From: Torreya grandis
Taxonomy: Eukaryota > Streptophyta > Pinopsida > Cupressales > Taxaceae
DNA length: 64,000 nucleotides
Direction: 5' to 3'
NCBI GenBank assembly: GCA_037957365.1
Contig: JARHVA010005485.1
Span: 1,014,001 to 1,078,000, forward strand
The position numbers and the translations under genes were made by a program. This document shows positions 12,351 to 23,854 of the stretch, one piece after another (positions within the stretch are counted from its first letter, which is position 1; each line of letters opens with the position of its first letter). The notes beneath the pieces are model-generated. The model did not search any database. It saw only the letters and a program-made list of their open reading frames with translations, and was not told the DNA's origin.

Positions 12351-12850
12351 AATGAGTTGTGTGGGAAAGAGACATTTCCTTTCACAAATATTTTAATCAA
12401 TGAAAAAGTGGTGGGAAAGGTCAAAGCCATACAAACCATGAAAGTGGTCGATTATTTGAAGTTGAGTTGGGTGGTGATAGTGAGGGGCAATGATAGGGTA
12501 TTTCAGGTGGTGGATTCAAAAAAAGCCTAGGAAAAATTAACATGTAAAGTTCAATGATGTCACATTTATCAATTCAATTTTCAGCATCCATTAAAACATT
12601 TTAATTTCCCAATACATTATTGAAACATGTGTCATCTAAACGAAAATAAGTGTCATATATCCAAAAACTCCTCTAAAATGTAGAAAATGCACCATGAGTA
12701 TATTTAGATGTGTCTAAAACTAATTAGATAAAAATTCTGACTATTTTGACTATTGAAAACTTAATTAGACCACTCTAAAACCAATTAAAAAAATGAAAAT
12801 GTTTCTTCAATGAAAGACACCTTATATGTAATCTAGTTGAGCGATGTAGG

Positions 12851-13198
12851 ATGTCATATGAAAATAGATATGGATCTATATATTTCCTAGATTTCTTCAT
12901 TCTCATTCACATTAATAGTAACAACAAGCATTGTATTCATAATGGTAGCACTAAATTCTCTTTATTTGGTGAATACGAGAAGGTAAAAGTACCAATAGGA
13001 CCACAAGCATTACCAATTTTGGGTAGTCTACTAAACCTGGGTTTGAAACCAGCCTAGTATTTCCATACTCTCTCCAAGTGTTGTGGGGGTATAATGTATA
13101 TAAAATTAGGCACCATCCCAAATTTTATAGATTTATTTTTGGAGGTTGCAACTGCCATGCTCAAGAGTTTAAGTCATAGATGGTTTGTGAATAAAATT
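12851..13198 (+). pseudogene. Cytochrome P450 N-terminal pseudogene fragment
   Basis: A single frame gives VPIGPQALPILGSLLNLGLKP (the proline-rich hinge found after the membrane anchor in microsomal P450s), a TAG stop at 13055, then in the same frame YFHTLSKCCGGIMYIKLGTI, then a segment like SSPEVAMEVLKSHD..FANR (here LFLEVATAMLKSLSHRWFVN). This covers roughly residues 30-100 of a plant P450 of about 500 residues. An intact P450 would be an ER-bound haem monooxygenase; the haem-binding Cys region is absent. The first ~35 codons from 12851 do not look like a normal anchor. The frame then ends and a retroelement remnant on the other strand follows at once, so the gene was cut or this is a captured fragment. 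P450 subfamily not assigned. Confidence 0.65.
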
Positions 13199-13204
13199 TA
13201 AAAC

Positions 13205-13450
13205 TAGTATAATTAATAAAATCATTATAATATTGGCCTTTTCCACACTTAAATCAAGTAGCTAGACCATAACCCTTACCTATACCACCTCTTCCTCTAT
13301 GCCCTGAGCTTATTATACCTTGATTATACCCTTTAGCTTGATTTATTCCACTAGCCTGATTATAACTTCCCTCTTGGTTATAGGTATTCACTTTGTCTTA
13401 AATTTGGTAAAAAAATCACCTTGATTTCAATTAAACATGCCTCATTGAGG
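13205..13450 (-). pseudogene. Gypsy gag zinc-knuckle remnant
   Basis: On the minus strand the frame reads YNQEGSYNQASGINQAKGYN, then GHRGRGGIGKGYGLAT, then stop-FKCGKGQYYND. This is a Gln/Asn/Gly-rich gag tail followed by a CCHC zinc knuckle whose first Cys codon has become TGA and whose His is Tyr. Gag knuckles bind the element RNA. It abuts the P450 fragment. No other part of the element is recognisable here. Confidence 0.6.
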
Positions 13451-13890
13451 TCAATTATAATAATCACCATGATTTTAAACCCTAACACATTATTTTTTCA
13501 TAATAAATTCTGATTCTACAACCTAAAATGTCTAACATGAAACATGTAAATGAAAAATAATTGAAAAAAAAAATTTATATATACATGACTATAATTGATG
13601 ATTCAAAATAAATAATACATGTCTCTTATAATTTTAGGCTGAATAGGTTGAGCATTTTCATTGATTTTTGAGTTTTGGCATTGAGGTTGTCATTGATGTC
13701 AAAGGTTCTTATGTAGGTGCATGGTCAAGGAAGCTTTGAGGCATGTGTATGATGAGTTATTATACTAGAATAGTGAGTTTTTTTGCTATGAGAGAGTGTA
13801 ATCATGATGAACTAGGTTGATGTCAAGATACATGGTGTGTGGGATATGAGATTGTATGCATAATATGAAGACTCGGCATAAAACATAATA

Positions 13891-14119
13891 AGCTATGAAT
13901 ATCTTCAGTTGAGCTCTAAATATCTGCATAATAATTTTTGAAGATGCTTCGAGTGAGCTACAAAGATTTTTAGTCAAGCTCTAAAGATCTATGTAATTAG
14001 TTTCAAAGATGCTTTGAGTGATCTATGAAGATCCTTAGTCGAGCTCTAAATATCTACATAAATAGCTATAAAGATGCTTCGAGTGAGCTACAAATATATT
14101 TTGTTAAATCTCTCAAAAG
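13891..14119. repeat. 65 bp tandem repeats in 5' LTR
   Basis: Three full units (13891-13955, 13956-14020, 14021-14085) plus about half a unit. Each unit has the words GAGCTCTAAA, ATCTACATAA and GATGCTTCGAGTG. Placed about 245 bp into the LTR, where U3 enhancer repeats are usual. Confidence 0.85.
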
Positions 14120-14763
14120 TAATGATTGTATAAGGTTGTTTGAGCATACATAAGAGGCATTGGATCACTTAGGAGAGTTTCAAGATGAAGCCTATAGGGG
14201 TCAAGGCATAGAAAGCAAAAAGAGAGAAAGAATGGAATAATGGGGTATAAGGATCAATTTCCAAGGCAAGTACAAATAGGTGAGTGTTTTTATAGGTATG
14301 TCATGTTATTCCAAGTGTGTTGAACAAGTCTGAGGTCAAATTTTGTAAGAAAAGGTAAGAAAAAGTGTTTTGAGGTTTCTTATGTGCACAAAACGAAGTG
14401 TTCTCAACCTAAGAATAAATTTAAAGTGTTTATTAGCATGTGAAACATCTAAATGAGGACCTAATCTATTCATTATATGGTTAATGTTCATATCCCAAAT
14501 TTATAAGAATCGATTTTTGGAATAAGGGACTAAGCTTTATGAATGATCATTAAGACTGTAAGTTGGTTTAAACCCTCAAAAGACCCTAACAATGACCCGA
14601 TGTTGAAAATATAGTTATAAAGTGTTTAGAATAGTTTGGTATGGATAGACAATTTATTTGAGGTTGTATTCAACCCTCCCAATCACCTTTAGGTGTGATT
14701 GGTTTGTCAAGTGAGTGAATAGACCCTACAAGAAAGTACTATTTTCTTAGAAATTTGTTGTAG

Positions 14764-15102
14764 ATGTCAGAATTAACCAAGTCAAAGTTGATAAATGGAT
14801 GGAAGACAAAGTTTAATAATTTTATTTTATGTCTATCAAGGTTTTTGGACAAGTTATACCTCAGGTGTGAAAATTTGGTGATTCAAGACAGCCTATCGTT
14901 AATAGGCCTAATGGTGCAGACAGTGAGAAAACTAGGTAAAAGTGATAAGTTGATTAGGTATGTGTTATCATGGATTATATATGAATCCTATTGCATAGAA
15001 AAGTTTTTAAATACCTATATTACATGTTCAATTTGTTTGGATGTTTTGGAGGTTAGTGGATATGATGAAAATGTTGCTCATACGTTGACATGTCTAGTGT
15101 AG
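14764..15102 (+). other. LTR-internal open frame (112 codons), unknown
   Basis: Translation begins MSELTKSKLINGWKTKF and includes VQTVRKLGKSDKL, LSWIIYES and GYDENVAHTLTCLV. No family recognised. The 3' LTR has a homologous 66-codon frame at 21217-21417 with the same VQIVRKLSKNDKL and YDENVAHKLTCLV. A GTGCAG (acceptor-like) sits before the conserved part in both copies. It may be a captured exon rather than a retroelement gene; expression is unproven. Confidence 0.3.
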
Positions 15103-16705
15103 ATGAAACGGTGAAGGTGTAAGGGTATGAGATTGATCTTTAAGACCAATATTACTATTTGAACATGTTATATATCTATTCTACACTATTATAATGATAT
15201 TATAATAGTATTCATATTTATTTTAATTATATTAAAGTGTCTACATAGGTGTTGAAGGTCATTATCACCATGACTGTGTTTGAAGGTAAAATAATATATT
15301 TGTGTAAGTTGCAGTGATGATTTGGAGACTCTTTGCCCTAAGTTGAATTATATAATTCACATGATGTTTATTTTTAATAATTTAATGATAGAAATCTTTT
15401 ATATAATCTTGTACTTTAGTGTAATAGGTTTTAATATTGAAGCCAAAAAGGTTTTTCTGGCTGAGTGGAGTTTGTGAGAGAGAAAGTTAATAGATTAGTC
15501 TACAAGACCAATAGTTACTATTAGGTCTTATGATATATATATTAGAGATTATTTTTAGGATATCAAAATATAATTTTAATAAATTTAAATCCCTTTAGTA
15601 TTTTAAATCAATTATTATAATTTCATGTCTCCTTAATTGTGTTTTGAGGCTAGTTGCCATTTCTGAGTGGGCTACTTCCAGAGAAGAGTTTGATCCTATA
15701 TATTCTGATTTGAAACATATAATGAAATTTTTTATAAATATAAGGTAATTAGGTTTCTATATATATGATTTTTATCTATTTTTATTTTTAAAAATTATGT
15801 TTTTACTTCAATTGTTCAAGACAGACTTTCTGAGTATGCACAAGCATAATATGAATAGTGCTAATGGTGTGCTTCAAGTAGTGATTTGAGCTTAAAAGTG
15901 TCATAGAATAAATATAAGCCTATATGAAATCTATTTTAATTGAATATTGTGTTTTCCTATAATATGAATTTTATTAATATTCTCTAATAAGATCAAAGGG
16001 TAATGTGTGCTAAGTCAGCCTAATGGAATTAGGTCTTTATGAGACCTAAAGGAGAGATAAGACCTCATGGAAATAGATTAGACCTAAAGGGACTCAAATC
16101 ACATTTTATTAATTTTTATGATATTTCTTAATATCCATTTCATGTCTAACCTAATAAGATAATAATGTTTGGCTGACTAAGAAGGACATGATCAAGTGAC
16201 TTGTAAAAGTATAAGGTAGTTTTAGGCCTATTTGAGTAAGAGAAATAAGTGTGAAAGTGAATAAAAGAGCATAAATAAGAGGAGGTAATGTGTAAAATAA
16301 TATTGGTATCATTAATATCTTATATAATTTTTTAATATGAGTTCCAAGGTCATATGACTTAATCAAGTCAAAAAGAGGGCTAATTAAGCGAAGAAGACCA
16401 GAGGCTAGTTTGAGAGGGATAGAAGTGTGTGAAGAGATAAGGAAGAATATCATCATATATTATATGAGAAAAAAAAATATTCTAAAGTTAATCAAGTATT
16501 TTATATGGTTGAGTTGGTGCTAAATCATCTTAAGGGTTGGTTCCTCTTTTCAAGTTGGTGCTTGATAAAGCCTAGCTGAGTTGGTGCTTAGCTAGTTGGG
16601 GTTGGTGTTCCATTTGAAGTGGGTGATTCACTAAAGTTGGTTTTTGTCTTATAAGTATATATTTCATTTACATTATCAATGGGTTTTTTACCTCTTTAGG
16701 TTTTC

Positions 16706-16707
<2 letters not shown>

Positions 16708-16795
<88 letters not shown>
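16708..16795. repeat. (AT)44 microsatellite in 5' LTR
   Basis: 88 bp of pure AT dinucleotide. The matching place in the 3' LTR (22992-22999) has only four units. Confidence 0.98.
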
Positions 16796-16798
<3 letters not shown>

Positions 16799-16953
16799 GT
16801 TTATGTGTTTCATGCTTTTATGGATTGATGCTTATATTTGTTAAGATGTACATGCTTGTTTAAATGATATATGATTGCATAAGTAAGATTATTAAAAGAA
16901 GATTTATAATAATATTTAAACCCCCACCTATCATTCATTTTTATTCCAATAAT

Positions 16954-16965
16954 TGGTATCAAGCC
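16954..16965 (+). promoter_or_regulatory. Primer binding site (tRNA-iMet type)
   Basis: TGGTATCAAGCC lies just after the 5' LTR, close to the plant initiator-Met complement TGGTATCAGAGC with small changes. Minus-strand cDNA would start here. Confidence 0.8.
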
Positions 16966-17029
16966 TGGTCCTTTGAATCAGGTCTAAAAACTTAAATTAG
17001 ATCTTAGTAGCAAGTATTGCTAGTCAACG

Positions 17030-18217
17030 AGGTTAAGGTGGTTTCTCTACCAGAAAGACTCTATTATTCAATGGATCAAATTATACATTTTATAATATTA
17101 AAATTAATATATATTTAATGTCTCAAGTTCATGATATTTAATATTTAGTTATGGATTGTTGTAGTTCTCCTCCTATTTCGCCAACTGATGCAACAAGTAA
17201 GAAAGCTAGTGAAAACAAATCCAAGGCAATGAATGCCATATTTGTGGCCTATCAAAGATAGATATTGTGAAGGTAATTCATTATGAATCATCTAAAAATA
17301 CATGAGACAAATTAAAGACTATCTATTAAGAAGACACCAAGGTGAAGATGGCCAAGTTGTAGATCTACTGAAGACTATTTGAAAGCTTGAAAATGAATGA
17401 AGAAAAAACCATTACATATTACCTATTGAAGGTTGATGAAGTTTTAAACATCATTATAGGATTGAGAGAAGATGTGAAATAATATATATTAGTTCAAAAA
17501 TTGTTGAGATTACTAACTCTTAAGTTTGACTTTAAGGTATATGTAGTAGAAAAGATGTAATATTTGGACAAACTAGAGATGGATGGGATTTATGGCATCT
17601 TGACTGTCTTTGAGATGAGAACAAGTGAAAGAAGACCTCCCAATAAGGAAACAACTTTAAAATTTAAAAATAAGACAAAATTCAATAATTTCAAGGATGA
17701 AGAATGCTAAAATATTGATGATGATCAATTGATATCCATGTTTACAAGAAATTTGAGGTTTGGATTTGACAAGTACAAAGGTAATTTTCCCTTCAAATGT
17801 TTTAACTATGGCAAGACTGGTCACTTTACATCCAAGTGCCCTAATAAGGATAAAATCAATCATAATGAAGAACATGATGAACATCATGGAGATAATATAA
17901 AGGCCTATAAGTCTAACAAGAATAAGAGATATTTTAAGAAGAATGAAGGTAGGAAATGGTCTTTAAAAAAATTTAAAAAATTCTATACCAAAGAAGACAA
18001 CTCATATGATGTAAGTGATTCAATCACATCTAAAAATTATGATGGTAGTAATGAACCTAAACATGACCATAATGAAAACTTATTCATATCCATAAAATCA
18101 GATGAGGGTTGCTCAAGTGGGAAAGACCTTATGGTTGATGTAGAATCAGATGAAGAAGACGCTGAAGTAAACCTTGAGATAGAATTGGTAAGTTCCCTAG
18201 AGGAATTAGATTTCTAA
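17030..18217 (+). pseudogene. Decayed Copia gag
   Basis: The 5' part (17030-17720) is broken by stops but reads as a Copia gag of the UBN2 type: KVDEVLNIIIGLREDVK, LLRLLTLKFDFKVYVVEKM. The 3' part is an open 162-codon frame (17729-18217) with FPFKCFNYGKTGHFTSKCPN, a CCHC zinc knuckle in which the second Cys is Tyr, followed by a Lys/Asn-rich basic stretch and an acidic Asp/Glu-rich tail (about residues 120-162). Gag would form the virus-like particle. The changed Cys and upstream stops argue against function. Confidence 0.8.
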
Positions 18218-18229
18218 AGGATAAATAAT

Positions 18230-18860
18230 CATAAACTAATATCATTATTTAAGGACTATAAGGAGTAGATTGGATTGTTTGAGGAAAATTTGAGTAACAC
18301 TTTTAAGGAGTATGATGAGATCATGAATCAGGTTGAGGCACAGATGGAGATAGTCAATGAAAAACTAAAGGCTAAAGAGGAACAATGCATCAAGCATGAA
18401 AATAAAATATTATCTCCAAAATCTTAGTTGGATCAAGTATGTAGGGAGGTGAAGAGCTTTGTGAAGTTTAAAAAGAGAATTGAGGCTCTAGATGATATTT
18501 TGAGTAGTCAAAAGTCTGCAAGTGACAAGATAGATATTGGTTTCAAATAAGACCAAAAAGAGGCACCTCTAGTCAAGAAAAGACTATTGAAGACAAAAAT
18601 TTCAACATGAAAAGACCTATCTAATAGCCTAATGCTATAAGGTATGCTAATTATTTCAATGGTTACTTTTTTATATAAAGTCAGTTTGATCGTAGAGCAA
18701 GAAAATGTAGAAGACCCTCTAGGAATGAGTACTCATGGAATTATGGAATGAATCATAATTCATATCAGTTAAATGATATGTATAAGGTGGTTGTTATATC
18801 TATCATAATGTAGGACACATTGCAAGATTCTAACCTACAAAAATTAGAAAGTCATCAAGT
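18230..18860 (+). pseudogene. Gag C-terminal coiled-coil and second knuckle remnant
   Basis: Several frames carry pieces typical of long plant Copia gags: NTFKEYDEIMNQVEAQMEIV and KEEQCIKHENKIL (heptad-like, coiled coil), LDDILSSQKSASDKI (matches the LDEILxxQRSPxDK motif), then near 18785-18830 GGCYIYHNVGHIARF followed by a stop, a second zinc knuckle with Cys replaced. All are interrupted by stops. Confidence 0.65.
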
Positions 18861-19922
18861 TAAAATAAGTTTGAAGCTCCTAGAGTGTAAGAAAGAAGGC
18901 AAATGAATGTATGGAAACCAAAGGTAGTAAAGATCAGTCATGATTAGTCTACAAGATAAAGTGGATTGTTTATTATGATAGAGCATGCTTCAGATGTAAA
19001 ATTAAGTCAAAAATGCCTATTTTTAGTTCACATTGATAATCATTGGTCGATGATGAGATCAAACCTATAGTGCCAATCAAGCCTAAAAGGATATTGAAGA
19101 ACATTCAATTTTGCGAGATTATAGATATATGGGAATATTCTAAGTTCATGGTGTTTAGTGCCCTATAAAAAGGGGTGGCTCCATTAGGCTTCATGAAGAC
19201 ATTCTTCTATCATTATAATTATGAGGTTACAATCAAAGAAGGTTTCATCTTGTGAAGATTCCAAGTTGTTTATATTTTAAGAAAGGAGATGAAGATCGAT
19301 ATTATCCAGTCCTATGTTGGTAGCTCTAAGGTTTAAAGTCTAGTAGGCAGCATGATGAGAGATCTAAACTTAACATTAGATATCTAAGTATAAAGTACTA
19401 TCAATTAATATATGAGAGGTAAGATTTTGGTATCTATTTTTATGAGAAGTTAAGCTTGATTTATGTTAAGAAGGGGTATTGGTGTTAATATACTTGAAGT
19501 AACATGAGGATGGAATAAGAGTCCTACTGAAACATGTGTTGAGCTTTGAAGACAAAGGGAGAGTCCCTAATTTTATAGTTGGTGTCAAGAATATGGTAGC
19601 CCAGTGTGTGATTAAGAGTTTAATCTTTTTCAGTCATGTCAAAGAAGCTAGGAGAATGATATGAAAAAGAAAAATAGTTCAGAATGAGGGAGAAGTGACC
19701 TAATTGAGAGAAGTTTTTGAAGATTGTGTGTTATCTAGTGTCTTTGAGAGGTAGTATCAGCTCAAGGGAGAAAGTGTGATTTCATTAGTTACAGGTGATC
19801 CTTTGTCATTAATGTCAAAGGGGAAGAAATATCACAAAGGGTGAGAAAAGGTAAGAGTCTAGGAATAGGTTTCCATCAAGAGTGGTTGTCATAGTTTTTT
19901 GAGTGTGATTTCCATCAATGAC
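18861..19922. other. Non-coding interior before the PPT
   Basis: No protease, integrase or RT motif found in any frame. Contains scattered purine-rich stretches such as AGACAAAGGGAGAG near 19550 and CAAAGGGGAAG near 19815, which look like repeated PPT-like segments. Confidence 0.5.
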
Positions 19923-19934
19923 AAAGGGAGAGAT
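19921..19934 (+). promoter_or_regulatory. Polypurine tract of gag-only element
   Basis: ACAAAGGGAGAGAT immediately before the TGTTAAG that opens the 3' LTR; primes plus-strand cDNA in Copia elements. Confidence 0.75.
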
Positions 19935-22900
19935 TGTTAAGCCTTGTCATTGATTATTGATTTTTGGCATTGAGGTTTTCATTAATGTCAAAGGTTCTTA
20001 TGTAGGTGCATGGTCAAGTAATCTTTGAGTTATGTGTATGATGAGTTATTATACTAGCATAATGAATATTGTTGCTATGAGAGTTTAGTAATCATGGTGA
20101 ATGAGGTTGATGTCATTGATGTCAAGATGCATGGTGTATGGGATATGAGCCTATATGTCTAATATGAAGACTCAACATAAAACATAGTGATTTACAAATA
20201 TCCTTAGTTGAGATCTAAATATCTACATAAGCAGCTCTAAATATGCTTTGAGTGAGCTACGAATATTCTTAGTCAAGATCCAAATACACATGTAAGCAAC
20301 TCTAAAGATGCTTTGAGTGAGTTACAAATATCCTTAGTCGAGTTCCAAAGATCTATGTAAGTAGCTCTAATGATGCTCTGAGTGAGCCACAAATATTTTT
20401 TGTTGAAGCTCTGAAGAAGAGTGATTGTATAAGGTTTAATGAGCATACATAAGACACATTGGATAATTTATGAGAGTTTCAAGGTCAAGCCTACAAGGGT
20501 CAAGGCCTAGAAAGCAAAGAGAGAGAGAGAGAAAGCATGGAATAATGGGGTATCAGAATAATTTTCCAAAACAAGTATGGATAGGTGAGTGTTTTCATAG
20601 GTATGGCATGTTGTTTTAGGTGTGTTGACTAATTTTAAGGTCAAAGTTTACAAGAAAAGGCAAGAAAAAGTGTTTTGAGGTTTTTCCTATGCACAGAATG
20701 ATAGGTTCTCAACCCAAGAAAAACTTTCAAGTGTTCATTGGAATGTGTAACATCTGTATGAGGACCTAAGTTATTCATGGTATATGGGTAAGGGTCCTAG
20801 CTCAAATTTCTAAGTATTGAATTATGGAATAAGGGACTAAGCTTTATGAATGATCATTAAGACTATAAATTGGTTTAAACCCTCAAAGAACCCTAATAAT
20901 GACCTGATATTGAAGATGTTATAATGTGTTTAGAATAGTTTGGTATGGATATACAAGTAATTGTATTTTATATTCAACCCTCCTAAGCACCTCCATGTCT
21001 GATTAGTTTGTCAAGTGAGTGAATAAACCCTACAAAAAAGTGTTAGTTTCTCAAAAATTTGTTGTAATTATCAGATTTGACCAAGTAAAAGTTGATAAAT
21101 TGATGGAGGACAAATTTTGAGACTTGTAGTTAAATTTCATGAAGTTTTATGGATAATTTTTATCCCTTAGGTTTTCAAATTTATTGATCCAAGTTAGCCT
21201 ATGACTAACATGCCTTATGGTGCAGATAGTGAGAAAACTAAGCAAGAATGATAAGTTGAATATGGATGTGTTATCATGGATTAGAGATGAATCCAAGTGC
21301 ATGGAGAAGTTTTTAAATACCTATAATACATGTTCATGTTTACTAAATATTTTGAAGGTCAATGTATATGATGAAAATGTTGCTCATAAGTTAACCTGTC
21401 TAGTGCAGATGAAATAGTGAAGGTGCAAGGGTATGAGATTGGTATACAAGACCAATATTATTATTCAATAATTTTATCTAAATATTCTATATTGGTATAA
21501 TGATATTATAATATTATCCACATCCATTTGAAGTCTTTTAAAGTGTCTACATAAGTTTTTAAGATAAACTAGCAGATCTAGGTAAGCAAGTTGCAGTGAT
21601 GAGTTGGAGACTCTTTGCTCTAAGTTGAAATATCTAATGCACATATTTTTTTTGTAATTTAATGAGATAAATAATTATAAAAATATTATAATGTATTTTA
21701 ATATATTGTAACATTGAAGCTAAAATGGCTTGTTTGGATGAGTGGAGTCTGTGAGAGAGAAAGTCGATAGATTGGTCTATAAGACCAATAGTTTCCATTA
21801 AATATTGTGATATATCTATTGAAGGTTGTTATAATTATTTTATAATATCATATTCATATATTTAAATCCCTTGATTATTTTCAATCAAGTATCATAAGTT
21901 CATGTCTCCTTGATGGTGTTTTGAGGCTAGCTGGTAGTTCTAAGTGGGTTACTTGCAGAGAAGAGTTTGAGCCTATATACTCTGAGTTGAAGCATATGAT
22001 AAAGTTTTTGATGACCCTAAGGTAATAATTTTTATAGATATGTGATTTTTTTCTATTTTTGTTTATAAAAATTATGTTTTTACTTTATTTATTCAAGATG
22101 AACTTTCTGAGTATGCACATGTCGAATATGAACAGTACAAATGGTGTGCTTCAAGTAGTGATTTGAGATAAAAAGCATCATGGACAAAATATGAGCCTAT
22201 ATGGGGTCTATTTGAATTTCATATGATATTTTCTCAGTGTATTAAGTGTTTGAATATTCTCTAATGATATTTAAGGGTAACGTGTGTTAAGTAGGATTAA
22301 TGGAATTAGGTCTCTATGAGACCTAAAGGAAAGATAAGGCCTAATAGAAATAGGTCAAACCTGAAGAATTAAAAGTACATTTAATACATGTCTATAATAT
22401 GTATCAATATCCATTACATTATTCACCTAACAAGATAATAATTTTTTCTGACTAAAAAGGACATGATCAAGTGACTTGTATAAGTACAAGGTTGTTTTAG
22501 GCCTATTTGAGTGCGTAAGAGAAATAAGTGTGCAAGTGAATAAAAGATCACAAAAATAAGTATGATGAGGTAATTTAGACCATAATATGGGTGTAATGAA
22601 TATTTAATAGAAGGTTTAAATATGAGGATCAAGGTAATATGACCTAATCAAGTCAAAAAGAGGGTTAGTTGAGTGAAGAAGGATAGAGGCCAGTTTTAGA
22701 GGGATAGAAGTGTGCAAAGAGATAAGGAATAAGATCATCATTTCTTGTATGAGAAATAAGTTATTCTGAATTTTATCAAGTGTTTTAGGTGTATGGTTAT
22801 TTTTGAGTCATATAAAGGGTTGGAGCTTCCTTTCAAGTTGGTGCTTGCTAAAGCCTAGCTGAGTTGGTGCTTAGCTAGTTGGGGTTAGTTCTCCATGTGA

Positions 22901-23138
22901 AGTGGGTGATTCACTAAAGTTAGTTTTTACCTTATAGGATTGTAGTCCATTTTTATTATCAATGTATTTTTTTCCCTTGAGGTTTTCTCACATATATATT
23001 GTATTCACGTGTTTCATGCTCTTGTGGATTAATGCTTATGCTTCCTAAGAAGTACATGCGTGTTTAAATGATCTATGATTGCGTAAGATTGTTAAAGAAA
23101 TTCTTTGAAGACTAATTCCCCCCAGACATTTTTCTCCA
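19935..23138 (+). repeat. 3' LTR (about 3.2 kb)
   Basis: Begins TGTTAAGCCTTG, homologous along its length with 13648-16948. Carries three 65 bp units from 20190, a 66-codon open frame at 21217-21417, exon-like frames near 21950-22170, and a four-unit AT tract at 22992. Confidence 0.85.
20190..20415. repeat. 65 bp tandem repeats in 3' LTR
   Basis: Units start at 20190, 20255 and 20320, with a partial unit from 20385. Same unit and same number as in the 5' LTR, so the array existed before insertion. Confidence 0.8.
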
Positions 23139-23854
23139 AGAGAATCAAACCCACACATACAAATTAATTATGGTGAATCCATGTCCCAAAATAGATTAGA
23201 ATATATCTTATCGGGAGATTAGAAGTACAACTATAGGAAGTTCTATAAGATTTGGGATAATTTACCAATGTATATTTTCACATGATTAACAATTTTCAAG
23301 ATGACCAAAATCTACTTAAATCTAAATGGATATAAATATCCACTAAACTTACCCTTATTTTTAGCTCCTAATGGTTTTGTTTTCTCTTCTTAGTGCAATA
23401 TATCCCTTCATTTCTCTCTCCTCCTACATACATACAAATCTAACTAAAACTATGTATGTATGTATATATATGTGTGTGTGTATGTATGTATATGTATGTA
23501 TATGTATGTATGTATATGTCCTTTGTTATTTTTGCTACCTACAATAAGTATTTTGGTTGTGTCACAAAAAAAAATTGGTATGAAAACATTAAATGATGAA
23601 GATAAATGAAAAAATAAAATTAAATAAAAAAATGAGATGATTTCAAGTAATAACACCATACCCTATCATAGTATAATTTTAGAGAAGATATTTTACCCAT
23701 TAGATGAGAGGAGCCAATAGATGGAAGCATTTCATTAGTTGTTATGCGTATCATTTTAAAACTATTTAGTAGTATTTTAAATAAAATACATAATTTTGAA
23801 TATCAAAGTTCAAATAGTAAATCTACACATAAATGATAACCTTGGACATGTTCT
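23139..23854. other. Non-coding stretch with TATG microsatellite
   Basis: At 23454-23518 there is a compound TATG/TG/TA microsatellite. The 69-codon minus frame (23450-23659) is a product of this repeat. Nothing else recognised. Confidence 0.6.

Larger units (their letters stand above)
13648..16948 (+). repeat. 5' LTR (about 3.3 kb)
   Basis: Aligns along its length with 19935-23138. It contains the 65 bp tandem repeats, an open frame (14764-15102), a minus-strand open frame (16151-16456), GTTGGTGCTTAGCTAGTTGG near the end, and an 88 bp AT microsatellite absent from the 3' LTR. Confidence 0.85.
13648..23138 (+). mobile_element. Old gag-only Copia-like LTR retrotransposon with >3.2 kb LTRs
   Basis: Long direct repeats at 13648-16948 and 19935-23138 bracket a ~3.0 kb interior. 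The left repeat is followed within a few bases by an initiator-Met tRNA primer site; the right repeat is preceded by a purine-rich AAAGGGAGAGAT. These define LTRs. The interior encodes only a decayed gag; I see no protease, integrase or RT, so the element is non-autonomous (LARD or TR-GAG type). The LTRs differ by many substitutions and indels, so insertion is old, and no 5 bp target duplication is evident. LTR ends are placed by the TG...CA rule and by the PBS/PPT, to within a few bases. Confidence 0.85.

Noticed and set aside
12324..12530. 68-codon frame as a small gene
   Set aside because: Starts in a dispersed repeat and shows no domain or neighbour support.
16644..16844. 66-codon plus frame rich in Tyr-Ile repeats
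   Set aside because: It is the translation of the AT microsatellite and has no counterpart in the sister LTR.
13643..23143. Target duplication of the gag-only element
   Set aside because: Flanks ATAGG and AGAGA do not match; the element is old and ends are uncertain, so no duplication is claimed.
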